From Bacteroidales bacterium (GTDB taxonomy: Bacteria; Bacteroidota; Bacteroidia; Bacteroidales; UBA932), in contig JAGBNC010000015.1 in assembly GCA_017634595.1 (NCBI GenBank), positions 1 to 64,000 of the forward strand: 64,000 bases of DNA. The letters are read 5' to 3'. The notes beneath the pieces are model-generated. The model saw nothing but the letters and a program-made list of their open reading frames with translations, made no database searches and had not been told where the DNA came from. Below, piece after piece: positions 34,000-43,395 of this stretch (positions are counted from its first letter, which is position 1; the number at the start of each line of letters is the position of its first letter). The position numbers were made by a program, and so were the translations under genes.

Positions 34000-35334
34000 T
34001 TGCACGTGAAATATAGTTTCAAGGTCAATCATTTGTTTGTAACGCTATTGTACGTAACAGCGTTATTCTCATCGTGTACATCTATAGAATTGGACGTTTA
34101 TAATGATGGAGGTAACGACTCATATCGACGCTCATCTGGTGAGCAAAGTGGCACTAACGATTTTCTATGGGCGAAATCAGAAGGTGTCAGGAATGTCTTG
34201 CGGAGAGCTTCACAACTTGCCAACATCACTTGGACACCGATTCTTGATATCCCGGGAAATGCGGGCGTTTATCCTGCGGGGATCGAAGTCTTAGGAATAC
34301 CGTACTCTTCCACTAAGCAGATTAATAAATATGTTGGGTTAGATGTCACCTTTCATACTTTTATGACGGCTCTGCATAATCCCAGAAGTGTTCTATATAC
34401 AGAAAACCTTAGAGAGGCTCCATACTTCGGCTCTAATTGTGCAAGTTATTACGGTACGGTTTGCAGTAGTGCTGTTGCCTATGCATTGGATTTGGATGCT
34501 CCATTCTCGTCATCTTCTTTCCCGTCTCTGTCATGCTTTTACAGAGTGCCAGGCCACAATCTGGAATCGTTGGAACCTGGAGATGTTTTGCAAAGGCCGG
34601 GTCATGTGTTCATGGTATATAAAGTTGATAAGAATAACCGAGGTGCAGTGATAAGTGTATCAATCTTTGAGGCTGCCAGTCGTTATGCTCGTATATCAAC
34701 TACTTCAGCGAATTCTTTCCAGGAACGGCTCGAAAGAGAGGATTATGTTGCTTATCGTTACGATGCGATTGATGACGTGGATCAATATGAGTCTTCACCT
34801 TATGTGGCAGTAGGTTCTGAGTCGGTATCGGTGGTAAAGTATAATGATTCTTTATGTCCCAATAGAGGAGACAGAAGTGTATATCGTGTAGGGGAGCCTG
34901 TGGTGATAAATATCTTGGAAGACTCGTATAAGAGTCTGATTGTTAAAGGATCTGAAGGATATTATAATACGTTCGAAAGTGAAGGTGATATAAAGCTAGA
35001 CAATCTCCCTCCCAGTGTATACGAAGCGTATCTTGCAGATGGCGTAAGGGTGTCGGAGCCTGTTTCGTTCTTGGTTGCGGCACCACAAGTAACTGTTAGG
35101 AATGATGCCCAACTTCATGTGTCTTTTTCATGCAGGCAAGGAAAGCCTTCGTACTGCGTATTATGTGACAGAGTGGGCAGTTTTAAGTCCATTCATGTGA
35201 TTACAGCAGAAGAAGCTGATCAAGGTTATATTGATATAGAACCACTGGATGTGAGTTCATACTTTTGTAAGGTAGTATTTGACACTACATATGGTACTGT
35301 TGTTAACGAACCAATTAAAGTTACTCATCTCTAG
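34000..35334 (+). CDS. lipoprotein with an NlpC/P60-like region
   Basis: Begins at TTG (34000) or more plausibly GTG (34006); a stop codon immediately upstream excludes an ATG. A signal peptide ends in a lipobox LFSSC. The ~140-220 region has a possible catalytic Cys in SNCASYYGTVCSSAVAYAL and a His in LEPGDVLQRPGHVFMVYKV, the order of NlpC/P60 or CHAP peptidases. The C-terminal half looks like beta-sandwich repeats. It could hydrolyse peptide or amide bonds at the envelope. It follows the ATP-grasp gene by 11 bases, and both are AT-rich. Confidence 0.7.
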   Translation: MHVKYSFKVNHLFVTLLYVTALFSSCTSIELDVYNDGGNDSYRRSSGEQSGTNDFLWAKSEGVRNVLRRASQLANITWTPILDIPGNAGVYPAGIEVLGIPYSSTKQINKYVGLDVTFHTFMTALHNPRSVLYTENLREAPYFGSNCASYYGTVCSSAVAYALDLDAPFSSSSFPSLSCFYRVPGHNLESLEPGDVLQRPGHVFMVYKVDKNNRGAVISVSIFEAASRYARISTTSANSFQERLEREDYVAYRYDAIDDVDQYESSPYVAVGSESVSVVKYNDSLCPNRGDRSVYRVGEPVVINILEDSYKSLIVKGSEGYYNTFESEGDIKLDNLPPSVYEAYLADGVRVSEPVSFLVAAPQVTVRNDAQLHVSFSCRQGKPSYCVLCDRVGSFKSIHVITAEEADQGYIDIEPLDVSSYFCKVVFDTTYGTVVNEPIKVTHL

Positions 35335-35357
35335 GTCGAAACAATAGAAAATGCAAT

Positions 35358-36416
35358 ATGTATTTATTAAAGATTAAAGACAGAATCATCTCCCCCTCCG
35401 CCTCCCTCCTCGATGCGATGAAGCAGATGGACGAGGTGAAGGTGAAGATACTGCTCGTGTTCAGCGGTGAACACTTCGAAGGTCTTATCACCATCGGTGA
35501 CATCCAGCGGGCTATTATCAAGAACATCGCCCTGAAGGAACCGGTGAGCCGTATCCTGAACAAGAACAAAGTTTACGGCTACCAGTCGGAAGGAGAGGAT
35601 AGCATCCGCGAGAAGATGCGTAGGATGCGAGCAGAGGTGATGCCCATCCTCGATGAACAAGGCGAGCTGGTGGACGTGTGGTTCTGGGGCGACCTCTTCA
35701 AGAAGGCCGAACTCACTGAACGGGAGAAGATCGACCTGCCCGTGGTCATTATGGCCGGAGGCAAGGGCACTCGCCTGAAGCCCATCACCAACGTCATCCC
35801 CAAACCCTTGGTGCCCATCGGTGACAAGACTATCCTGGAGACCATCCTCGACCAGTTCGAGGAGATTGGCTGCACGAAGTTCTATATGTCGGTCAACTAC
35901 AAGGCAGACATCATGAAGTACTACCTCAGCCAGCTCGACCACAAGTATGACATCGAGTTCTTCCAGGAAGAGAAACCGCTTGGAACCATCGGCAGCGTGT
36001 CGCTGCTGAAAGGCAAGATCACCACCCCGTTCTTCGTCTCAAACTGCGACAGCATCAACGAGCAGGACTACCGCGATGTGTATGACTACCACGTGAGCAA
36101 CCACAACGACTTGACCATCGTCACGATGGTGAAGAGTTTCAAGATTCCCTACGGTGTGATAGAGACCGGTGAGGACGGTCTGATGACCGCCCTCAGCGAG
36201 AAGCCCGAGCTCACCTTTCAGGTGAATACCGGTGTGTATATTCTCAACCCCAGCTGCATCGACGAGATCCCCGAAGGCGAGTTCTTCCACATCACCCACC
36301 TGATGGAGAAGATCAAAGCGCGTGGTGGCCGTGTCGGCTGCTTCCCAGTGAGCGAACACGCCTGGAAGGATATGGGTGAGTGGCCTGAGTATTTGAAGAT
36401 GATTAATGTGTTGTAA
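35358..36416 (+). CDS. CBS-domain sugar nucleotidyltransferase (PtmE-like)
   Basis: The 352-residue product has two CBS motifs (~1-115; LLDAMKQMDEVKVKILLV, VMPILDEQGELVDVWFWGDL) followed by a GT-A nucleotidyltransferase: VIMAGGKGTRLKPITNVIPKPLVPIGDK at ~130. This architecture is seen in PtmE-type enzymes of legionaminic acid routes and in other NDP-sugar pathways. No NeuB-type synthase is present, so the sugar is not assigned. Confidence 0.88.
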   Translation: MYLLKIKDRIISPSASLLDAMKQMDEVKVKILLVFSGEHFEGLITIGDIQRAIIKNIALKEPVSRILNKNKVYGYQSEGEDSIREKMRRMRAEVMPILDEQGELVDVWFWGDLFKKAELTEREKIDLPVVIMAGGKGTRLKPITNVIPKPLVPIGDKTILETILDQFEEIGCTKFYMSVNYKADIMKYYLSQLDHKYDIEFFQEEKPLGTIGSVSLLKGKITTPFFVSNCDSINEQDYRDVYDYHVSNHNDLTIVTMVKSFKIPYGVIETGEDGLMTALSEKPELTFQVNTGVYILNPSCIDEIPEGEFFHITHLMEKIKARGGRVGCFPVSEHAWKDMGEWPEYLKMINVL

Positions 36417-36419
36417 GAT

Positions 36420-37184
36420 ATGACCAACAGAGAAAAATATCATTTTGACGATTTTACACTGGAGAACTATAGGCGTTTGATTCGTCTTGCGAAAGAAAAA
36501 GGATTTCAGTTCATTCTCAATAAGGATGAGTTTGTGCCGGAGCGTAAGGATATTATCTGGCGTCACGATGTGGAGTTTGAACCGGATATTGCACTGAAGA
36601 TGGCTCAGATAGAGCATGACGAAGGCGCTGTTGCAACCTATTTCTTCCAACTGCATAGCCCCTACTATAACTTGTTCGACCAACATTATTCCAACGTGTT
36701 TCATCAGATTCACGACCTGGGGCACCATTGCGGTCTGCATTTCGACTGCCGCTATTGGGGCATCAATGATGAGGCGCAATTGGACAAGTTCATCACGTTG
36801 GACTGCAACTATCTGGAAGCCAACCTTGGCGTGAAGATGGAGACTTTCTCATTCCATAACACCACACCCTTCACACAGAGTTGCTTGGAATACACGTATG
36901 GTGGACTCATCAATGTGTATTCCTCCTACTTCAAGAAGCATTACAACTATTGTGGTGACAGCCTTGGCTATTGGCGTTTCGACCGCTTGGAAGATGTGCT
37001 GAAGGACGGAAGGGTGCAGCACCTCCAGGCTTTGACCCACGATGCCAACTGGGCGGATGAGGTTCTGTCGCCAAGGAAACGCTTTGCGAAGGCCATGCAC
37101 GACCATGCTGAGCGGCTGATAGAGGGTCAGGTGAACGGATTGCACAAAAAGGGCATGTTGTGCCCGGATGATAACGAAGACTGA
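36420..37184 (+). CDS. polysaccharide deacetylase-like (NodB-fold) protein
   Basis: The 254-residue product has a NodB-like pattern: IIWRHDVEFEPDIALKMAQIE (metal-type Asp/His segment), ATYFFQLHSPYYN, and GHHCGLHFDCRYWG as the second His motif. It probably removes an acetyl group from a sugar or lipid-linked precursor; as it lies next to a nucleotidyltransferase, the substrate may be an NDP-sugar precursor. Confidence 0.75.
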   Translation: MTNREKYHFDDFTLENYRRLIRLAKEKGFQFILNKDEFVPERKDIIWRHDVEFEPDIALKMAQIEHDEGAVATYFFQLHSPYYNLFDQHYSNVFHQIHDLGHHCGLHFDCRYWGINDEAQLDKFITLDCNYLEANLGVKMETFSFHNTTPFTQSCLEYTYGGLINVYSSYFKKHYNYCGDSLGYWRFDRLEDVLKDGRVQHLQALTHDANWADEVLSPRKRFAKAMHDHAERLIEGQVNGLHKKGMLCPDDNED

Positions 37185-37189
37185 TAACG

Positions 37190-38716
37190 ATGCCTGTTGA
37201 TAATCGTCGCATAGCGAAGAACACTTTGCTGCTGTATATAAGGATGCTGCTACTTTTGGCGGTATCCCTCTATACCTCCCGTGTCATCCTTGCTGCACTG
37301 GGGGTGGACGACTATGGCATCTATAACCTCATCGGCGGTTTTGTGACGCTGTTCTCCTTCATTTCACATGCTCTTGTGGGAGCGATGCAGCGTTATTTCA
37401 ATGTGGCCCTTGGTCACGGTGACAAGGAAGAGTATCAGCGCATCTATACGATGGGTATCAACATCTTCATACTCTTCTCGCTGTTTCTGCTTTTGGTGGG
37501 GGAGACAGTCGGCTTATGGTTCGTCAAGACACAGCTCAATATACCTGCAGGACGCGAAACGGCAGCCTTGTGGGTTTATCAGGTTTCAATCATTACGCTT
37601 ATTGTAAATCTGTTCAGAACTCCCGACAATGCCTCAATCATTGCCCATGAGAAGATGGAGTTCTATGCATATATCAGTATCTTCGAGGCGCTCATCAAAC
37701 TGGCTATCGTATTCCTGCTGGGAAGGATTGCGGCAGATAAACTTATACTATATGTGCTGCTTTATCTCGGGGCGACACTGGTCATTAATGTGTTCTATAC
37801 AGTCTATTGCCGACGCAAGATCAGTGAGTGTCGCTATACCTTGATGTGGGATTCAAAGTTGTTCAAGAGCCTGCTCTCGTTCTCCGGCTGGAATATGCTG
37901 AGCGGAGGTTCTCGCGTACTGAAGAGTCAGGGCGATGCCTTTTTCCTGAACCACTATTATTCCGTGGCCGTCAATGCTGCCTTCGGTGTGGCAGCGCAGG
38001 TCTATAATGCCGTCAATCTTTTCCTGACTAACTTCCAGACCGCCTTCAAACCGCAATTGGTGCAGTCTTATGCGGCGGGGGAAATGGATGAGCATTACAA
38101 ACTCATATCCCGTTCAGCGAAGATGTCATACTATCTGTTGCTGCTGATTGTGGTGCCAGTGGTGTTCAATCTTGACGGATTGCTTGGCCTCTGGCTGAAA
38201 GAGGTACCTCTCTACACGAAAGAGTTCTGTCTCTTTGTGCTGCTAGCTTATCTCGTGGATGCCCTGGGAGCTCCTCTTGGCGTTTCGGTGACAGCTAACG
38301 GAAAAATCAGGGGTATTCAGGTGGTTTCATCCATCCTTTTGGTTGCAGGTCTCGTTGCCGGCTACCTGTTCCTCAGGGCCGGAGCTTTGCCCTATATCAT
38401 TGCTATTATTACCTTTGCTGTCCACTTTGGATTTTGGCTTTGCTATATGTATTACGCCCGGAAATACTGCCAAGTGAGGCTGCGCACCTATTTCCATGAA
38501 GTCGTGGTGCCCGTTGTGCTGGTCACGGTTGCCTGTGTGCTTTTGCCGCTTGGTCTGTCTTTCGTAAATGTTGGGAAGTGGATAGTGTTGTTGATATGTC
38601 TGGCTGACTTTATTTGGGTAGGTGCGGCAGTGTATGTGTGTGGGCTGACAAAAGGCGAAAAAGAATATGTATTTTTTTCTTTGAATAAGATTATACAGAT
38701 ACCACATGGAAAATAA
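37190..38716 (+). CDS. wzx: lipid-linked oligosaccharide flippase (Wzx-type)
   Basis: A 508-residue membrane protein with 12 or more hydrophobic segments and the start of MOP-superfamily polysaccharide flippases (IAKNTLLLYIRMLLLLAVSLYTSRVILAALGVDDYGIYNLIGG). It should flip undecaprenyl-linked repeat units across the inner membrane. It pairs with the Wzy-type polymerase at 40936. Confidence 0.9.
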   Translation: MPVDNRRIAKNTLLLYIRMLLLLAVSLYTSRVILAALGVDDYGIYNLIGGFVTLFSFISHALVGAMQRYFNVALGHGDKEEYQRIYTMGINIFILFSLFLLLVGETVGLWFVKTQLNIPAGRETAALWVYQVSIITLIVNLFRTPDNASIIAHEKMEFYAYISIFEALIKLAIVFLLGRIAADKLILYVLLYLGATLVINVFYTVYCRRKISECRYTLMWDSKLFKSLLSFSGWNMLSGGSRVLKSQGDAFFLNHYYSVAVNAAFGVAAQVYNAVNLFLTNFQTAFKPQLVQSYAAGEMDEHYKLISRSAKMSYYLLLLIVVPVVFNLDGLLGLWLKEVPLYTKEFCLFVLLAYLVDALGAPLGVSVTANGKIRGIQVVSSILLVAGLVAGYLFLRAGALPYIIAIITFAVHFGFWLCYMYYARKYCQVRLRTYFHEVVVPVVLVTVACVLLPLGLSFVNVGKWIVLLICLADFIWVGAAVYVCGLTKGEKEYVFFSLNKIIQIPHGK

Positions 38717-38719
38717 CGT

Positions 38720-40024
38720 ATGAATAAACTGAAAGTAGCACTGGTATGTTCCTTCTCCAATGCCAAGGTACGAGAGCATTTACCGCTGAGTGACCGTAAA
38801 CTGTACCGGTTGGTGCGGCGAGTTTTTGGCCTGTCGACCAAGAACGGTGGCTATGGTAACGTGGCCGGATGGGACACCTATATGATTGAATTGCTCCGAA
38901 AACGTGACGATATTGACCTTACGGTGATTTCAGCGCATACGGGGCTGACCAAAAGGCATGTTGCATTTGACCTGGAGGGAGTGCATTATCACTTCGTCAG
39001 GGTTGAGGGAGCAACGCTCCTGAAGCACTTAATCTCAAGTCCTTCGCTTTGGCATCGTCTGAACCCTATGCGTCCCGTCGTAAGGAACATTGTGAAAAAG
39101 ACACAGCCCGATGTGTTGGCACTGATTGGAGCGGAGAATGCCCATATCTCCGGGACGGTGCTGGGAATAGAAGGAATCCCGCTCATCGTGAAGTGCCAGA
39201 CCATCTACAACAATCCCGACCGGGGCAAATCCGGTCCGGTAGATGCAAAAAACGCATACGTAGAGCGGCTCATCTTCAAGGATTTGAAGTATGTTGCCGT
39301 GGGAACCGGGATGCACTGTCGACTATTCCGTCAGTTCAACCGGACGGCATACAACTTCAAGTGGGCATTGGGCAATCTTTTGCCGGAAGTAAAGCCCTTA
39401 GACAAAGAGTACGACTTCGTGAACTATGCAATGGGTATGAGTGACAAGAAGGGCTATCCAGATGCAATAAAAGCGTTAGCTATCGTACAGGAGAAGTATC
39501 CCAATGTCAAGCTCAACCTCGTCGGTGGCAACTCAAAGGAAGAAAAGGAAGCGTTAGAGAAGTTGGTCGCAAATCTGCATTTGGAATCGAATGTGATGTT
39601 TACTCCATTCTTTGAGAAGCAGGAAGACCTATTCCAGCATCTTCAGAAGTCAAGATTTGCGCTTTTGCCTTGCAAGATAGACTCTGTGGCCAGCACCATT
39701 CGTCAGGCCATGCACTATGAACTTCCCGTTGTGTGTTACAAGACAGATGGCACGCCTAAACTCAATGAGGATCAAGAGTGTGTGCTGATTGCCGAAAACG
39801 GAAATGTAGAAGATCTGGCTACCAAGATGCTTATGCTGCTTGATGATGATGTGAAGGCAAACCAATTGAGGAATAATGCCAAGGAGTTCTCCCGTCGCTG
39901 GAGCGATGATCAGCGTAATTCGCAGCAGATGTCAGACAATTTCCATGCTGTGGTTGAGCATTATCACAACGGCACACCTATTCCTGCCGATCTTTTATGT
40001 AACGAAAATATAGTGGCTAAATGA
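38720..40024 (+). CDS. glycosyltransferase (GT-B, GT4-like)
   Basis: The 434-residue product has a GT-B C-terminal domain: YAMGMSDKKGYPDAIKALAIV, NVKLNLVGGNSKEEKEAL, a FEKQEDLFQHLQKSRFALLPCKIDS donor-site region and MHYELPVVCYKTDGTPKL. It adds a sugar to the lipid-linked repeat on the cytoplasmic face. The specific sugar is not predictable. It overlaps the next gene by ATGA. Confidence 0.85.
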   Translation: MNKLKVALVCSFSNAKVREHLPLSDRKLYRLVRRVFGLSTKNGGYGNVAGWDTYMIELLRKRDDIDLTVISAHTGLTKRHVAFDLEGVHYHFVRVEGATLLKHLISSPSLWHRLNPMRPVVRNIVKKTQPDVLALIGAENAHISGTVLGIEGIPLIVKCQTIYNNPDRGKSGPVDAKNAYVERLIFKDLKYVAVGTGMHCRLFRQFNRTAYNFKWALGNLLPEVKPLDKEYDFVNYAMGMSDKKGYPDAIKALAIVQEKYPNVKLNLVGGNSKEEKEALEKLVANLHLESNVMFTPFFEKQEDLFQHLQKSRFALLPCKIDSVASTIRQAMHYELPVVCYKTDGTPKLNEDQECVLIAENGNVEDLATKMLMLLDDDVKANQLRNNAKEFSRRWSDDQRNSQQMSDNFHAVVEHYHNGTPIPADLLCNENIVAK

Positions 40025-40926
40025 AGAATGCAAAGGTAAAATTGAGCGAGTTGTTGTCTTTCCTTGGAGATGAAGTGATGCGTGTCTATGGGGAGACTTC
40101 CGGAGCTTATATTGATAATCTGGCTGATGTGGCACACGTCAATGAGACGACACTCGATTGGGTGAAGCCCAAGAACCCTGACCGTCAGCAGATATTAGAG
40201 AATAGCAAAGCCAACGTCGTGTTGGTGGATGAGGGTGTGCTGCCCGTAGCGGGTAAAGTCCTCATTGTGGTAAAGAACCCCAAACGTGCCTTGGCAAAGG
40301 TTGGAAATGCCTTCTTTGTGGAGCGTCCGCAACCGGGTATCCATCCTACTGCCATTATTGATGCACAGGCGGAGGTGGGTGAGGATGTATATATCGGACC
40401 ATTTAGCGTCATTGGCAAGGCAAGCATCGGCGCTGGTTGCGTAATAGACAGCAATGTGCGTATCTATGATGGTGTAATCCTTGGCAAAGGATGCGACATC
40501 AAGGCTGGTGCAGTGCTTGGCGGTGCCGGGTTCGGTTTTGAGAAGGACGAGGATGGAAATCGGTTCCGTTTCCCTCAGGTAGGCAGGCTGATAATTGGAG
40601 ATGATGTGGAAGTGGGAGCCAATACCTGCATAGACCGAGGGGCTTTGTCCGATACGGTCATTGGTGATCATACAAAAATCAATAACTTGTGCCACATTGC
40701 TCATAACAATAAGATAGGTAGCAATGTAGTGATAACCGGCTGCGTGAACGTGTCCGGTTCCAATGTGATAGACGATAATGTCTGGATTGCACCCAATGCC
40801 AGCATCCGTGGATTCATCCATCTGGGAGAAGGATGTACGGTCGGAATGGGAGCTGTAGCGACAAAAGATATACCCGCAGGAGAGACCTGGGTTGGAAATC
40901 CGGCAAAGAAAATGGAAAAGAAATAA
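40021..40926 (+). CDS. LpxD-like hexapeptide-repeat acyltransferase
   Basis: The 301-residue product has an N-terminal LpxD-like uridine-binding region, then a left-handed beta helix of hexapeptide repeats (IGPFSVIGKASIGAGCVIDSNVRI) and the motif ICHIAHNNKIG-like CHIAHNNKIGSNVVI with the catalytic His. LpxD proper makes lipid A; here, inside a capsule locus, it is more likely to acylate an amino sugar of the polysaccharide. Confidence 0.82.
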   Translation: MKNAKVKLSELLSFLGDEVMRVYGETSGAYIDNLADVAHVNETTLDWVKPKNPDRQQILENSKANVVLVDEGVLPVAGKVLIVVKNPKRALAKVGNAFFVERPQPGIHPTAIIDAQAEVGEDVYIGPFSVIGKASIGAGCVIDSNVRIYDGVILGKGCDIKAGAVLGGAGFGFEKDEDGNRFRFPQVGRLIIGDDVEVGANTCIDRGALSDTVIGDHTKINNLCHIAHNNKIGSNVVITGCVNVSGSNVIDDNVWIAPNASIRGFIHLGEGCTVGMGAVATKDIPAGETWVGNPAKKMEKK

Positions 40927-40935
40927 AGAACGGCT

Positions 40936-42045
40936 ATGCATATAAATCTGATTACAATACCATTTGTTATAGTCCTGGGGCTAGTTTTCAGTCAACGGGA
41001 TACGAGCAAGAATCGTCGATGGTATATTATTCTAAGTAGTTTTGTACTACTTCTCGTGGCAGCTTTGAGAAGTCCGGAGTATATGACGAATACTTATAAT
41101 ATCGATACGCTTAATTATAGGGGTTATTTTGAACGGGTCTTCGATATGGATTGGAACGAGTTCCAGAGGCTGTTCTATTTGCGTTATTTCGCCGGTGTTG
41201 ATGACTATGACGTTGGATTTGTGGCACTGAATAAGCTAATAAGCTTGTTTACTCACGAATTCTGGCTTTACTCCTTGATAGCCGACTTAATTTTCTTTGT
41301 GCCATTTGGTATTATTCTGTACCGCTATTGCACAAGAACGAGCCAGATTATGTTTGCTTTCATATTCTATATTTCGCTGGTACAGATCTTTTTCCTTGGA
41401 GGTGCCCGTCAGATGTTCTCTCTTGGCTTCGACTTAATGGCTTTTTTGGCAGTAATCGACAAGAAGCGGATAATGGCAATCATCTTTTTCCTTATCGGAA
41501 TGACCATTCACTTCTCGTCGTTGCTGTTTGCTCTTCCACTTCTGGCTATTTGGTTTGATTTGAAACCGAGCCTGTTGAAGATATTGCACGCCATCTGTTT
41601 TATTGTGTTCCCTTTGGTTCTTGCTTTCCCAAACCAGATGATTCAGTTCATGGGGAACACCGTAGGTATGGAGAAATATGCAGAATATGGAGCTAATGCT
41701 GTTCAGGGTGGCTCCGAAACCTTTATTTTTTTGATAGAGGCCTTGTCGCTATTCACACTACTAGCGATCAAGAACAAGGACTTGTTAGCCAACCGCAATA
41801 TCCGCACCTTCTATGTTATGGCTCCGTTACTTACCTTCTTTGCACCTCTGATTATCAGTAACGGTTCGATGATACGAATCTCGCTTTATTATCACCTATT
41901 TCTTGCTTTGTTGGTACCATTCGCCATCGATTGTGCCTTTAGTAAATCAATTAGAGGTATCGCATATACTGCCGCTGTTGGTGCTTTGTCGCTGCTATCA
42001 TTGTCTGGCGGCGGATTGACATATTATTTTTTCTGGCAAGTGTAG
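40936..42045 (+). CDS. wzy: polysaccharide polymerase (EpsG/Wzy-type)
   Basis: A 369-residue polytopic membrane protein with ~10 hydrophobic segments and an EpsG-like pattern (RSPEYMTNTYNIDTLNYRGYF, FFLGGARQMFSLGFDLMAFL, FFLIGMTIHFSSLLFALPL). It should join repeat units in the periplasm. Together with wzx it defines a Wzx/Wzy-dependent locus. Confidence 0.85.
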   Translation: MHINLITIPFVIVLGLVFSQRDTSKNRRWYIILSSFVLLLVAALRSPEYMTNTYNIDTLNYRGYFERVFDMDWNEFQRLFYLRYFAGVDDYDVGFVALNKLISLFTHEFWLYSLIADLIFFVPFGIILYRYCTRTSQIMFAFIFYISLVQIFFLGGARQMFSLGFDLMAFLAVIDKKRIMAIIFFLIGMTIHFSSLLFALPLLAIWFDLKPSLLKILHAICFIVFPLVLAFPNQMIQFMGNTVGMEKYAEYGANAVQGGSETFIFLIEALSLFTLLAIKNKDLLANRNIRTFYVMAPLLTFFAPLIISNGSMIRISLYYHLFLALLVPFAIDCAFSKSIRGIAYTAAVGALSLLSLSGGGLTYYFFWQV

Positions 42046-42054
42046 AATAGTATT

Positions 42055-43395
42055 ATGACAAAAGTAATAACCTACGGAACCTACGACCTGCTACACCAAG
42101 GGCACCTCAACCTCCTCCGGCGGGCAAAGGAACTGGGCGACTACCTGATAGTAGGGGTCACCAGCGATAGCTTCGACCGTGGCCGGGGCAAGCTCAATGT
42201 GCGAAACAATGTGTTGGAACGCGTTGAGGCAGTGAAGGCGACTGGGTTTGCAGACGAGGTAATCATCGAGGACTACCTCGGACAGAAAATCGACGACATC
42301 CAAAAATACGATGTGGATATCTTTGCTATCGGAAGCGATTGGGAAGGGAAGTTCGACTATCTGAACGAATACTGCAAGGTAGTCTATCTGCCCAGGACAG
42401 AAGGCATATCCTCCACAATGCTGCGGGCGGAAAGTCAGGATGTGTTCCGCATCGGTGTCATAGGCAGCGGACGTATCGCCCATCGTTTTGTGCCTGAAAC
42501 CAAGATGGTGAACGGAGCTGAGGTGGTGGCTGTGTTGAATCCAGAAAAGGAGAAAGCGGACGCGTTTGCGAAGATGCACGGGTTAGAAGCCTTTACAGAG
42601 TTTGAAGAGTTCATCCAGAAGGTGGATGCAGTCTATATTGCTTCACCACATTTGTCTCACTATGATTATGCCAAGCGGTCATTACAGGCTGGGAAACACG
42701 TGCTTTGCGAGATCCCTTTTGTGATGTCCAAGGAGCAGGCGTTGGAACTTTATCGTTTAGCTGAGGAGAAGAACCTCGTGCTGATGGAAGCCAGCAAGAC
42801 GGCCTACTGTCCTGCCTTTGGCCATATCGTGACGTTGGTGAAGAGCGGAATCATAGGTGATGTCGTAGATGTGAAGGCTTCGCTCAGTAAGATGGTGCCG
42901 CCACCTACGCGCGAGCTGGATGCTGCTCAGGCTGGAGGAGCAATGACAGAACACGCACCACTGACACTGATGGCCATCATCAAGCTGCTTGGTATTGACT
43001 GGAAGGATGTGAACTTCCATAGCCGGATGGAAAACGGTGTGGATATATATACCAAAGGAGTGCTGAACTATCCACACGCAACTTCATCATTCACGTTAGG
43101 CATTGGCGTGAAGACAGAAGGCAATTTGGTCATCTCAGGAACCAAGGGTTACATCTATGTCCCTGCCCCTTGGTGGCTAACCAGTTTCTTTGAGGTGCGT
43201 TATGAGGATCAGACCAAGAACAAGAAATACTTCTATAGCTACGATGGCGAAGGCTTGCGCTATGAGATTCAGGAATGGCTGTCGATGATAGTGAACGACA
43301 GACGCAGCTGCTATAAACTGCGCAGGCGTGAGAGTGTGGCAATCGCTGAGATAATAGAGAAATACCGTAACAAAGAAAACGTGACAGAAATATGA
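42055..43395 (+). CDS. fusion: TagD-like cytidylyltransferase + Gfo/Idh/MocA oxidoreductase
   Basis: Residues 1-~130 are a glycerol-3-phosphate cytidylyltransferase-like domain: TYGTYDLLHQGHLNLLRRAK (HxGH site) and LPRTEGISSTMLR (ISST motif). From ~133 a Rossmann oxidoreductase follows (IGVIGSGRIAHRF, VYIASPHLSHYDYAKRSLQAGKHVLCEIPF). The two should act in sequence to form a CDP-polyol (CDP-glycerol, CDP-ribitol or similar). The next gene is an SDR and the one after a TagF-like transferase, which supports a polyol-phosphate product. Confidence 0.9.
   Translation: MTKVITYGTYDLLHQGHLNLLRRAKELGDYLIVGVTSDSFDRGRGKLNVRNNVLERVEAVKATGFADEVIIEDYLGQKIDDIQKYDVDIFAIGSDWEGKFDYLNEYCKVVYLPRTEGISSTMLRAESQDVFRIGVIGSGRIAHRFVPETKMVNGAEVVAVLNPEKEKADAFAKMHGLEAFTEFEEFIQKVDAVYIASPHLSHYDYAKRSLQAGKHVLCEIPFVMSKEQALELYRLAEEKNLVLMEASKTAYCPAFGHIVTLVKSGIIGDVVDVKASLSKMVPPPTRELDAAQAGGAMTEHAPLTLMAIIKLLGIDWKDVNFHSRMENGVDIYTKGVLNYPHATSSFTLGIGVKTEGNLVISGTKGYIYVPAPWWLTSFFEVRYEDQTKNKKYFYSYDGEGLRYEIQEWLSMIVNDRRSCYKLRRRESVAIAEIIEKYRNKENVTEI

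Noticed and set aside
21838-36416. Legionaminic acid pathway (LegB, LegC, PtmE-like genes)
   Set aside because: The dehydratase, aminotransferase and CBS-nucleotidyltransferase fit, but there is no NeuB-type synthase, hydrolysing epimerase or CMP-sugar synthetase in the window.
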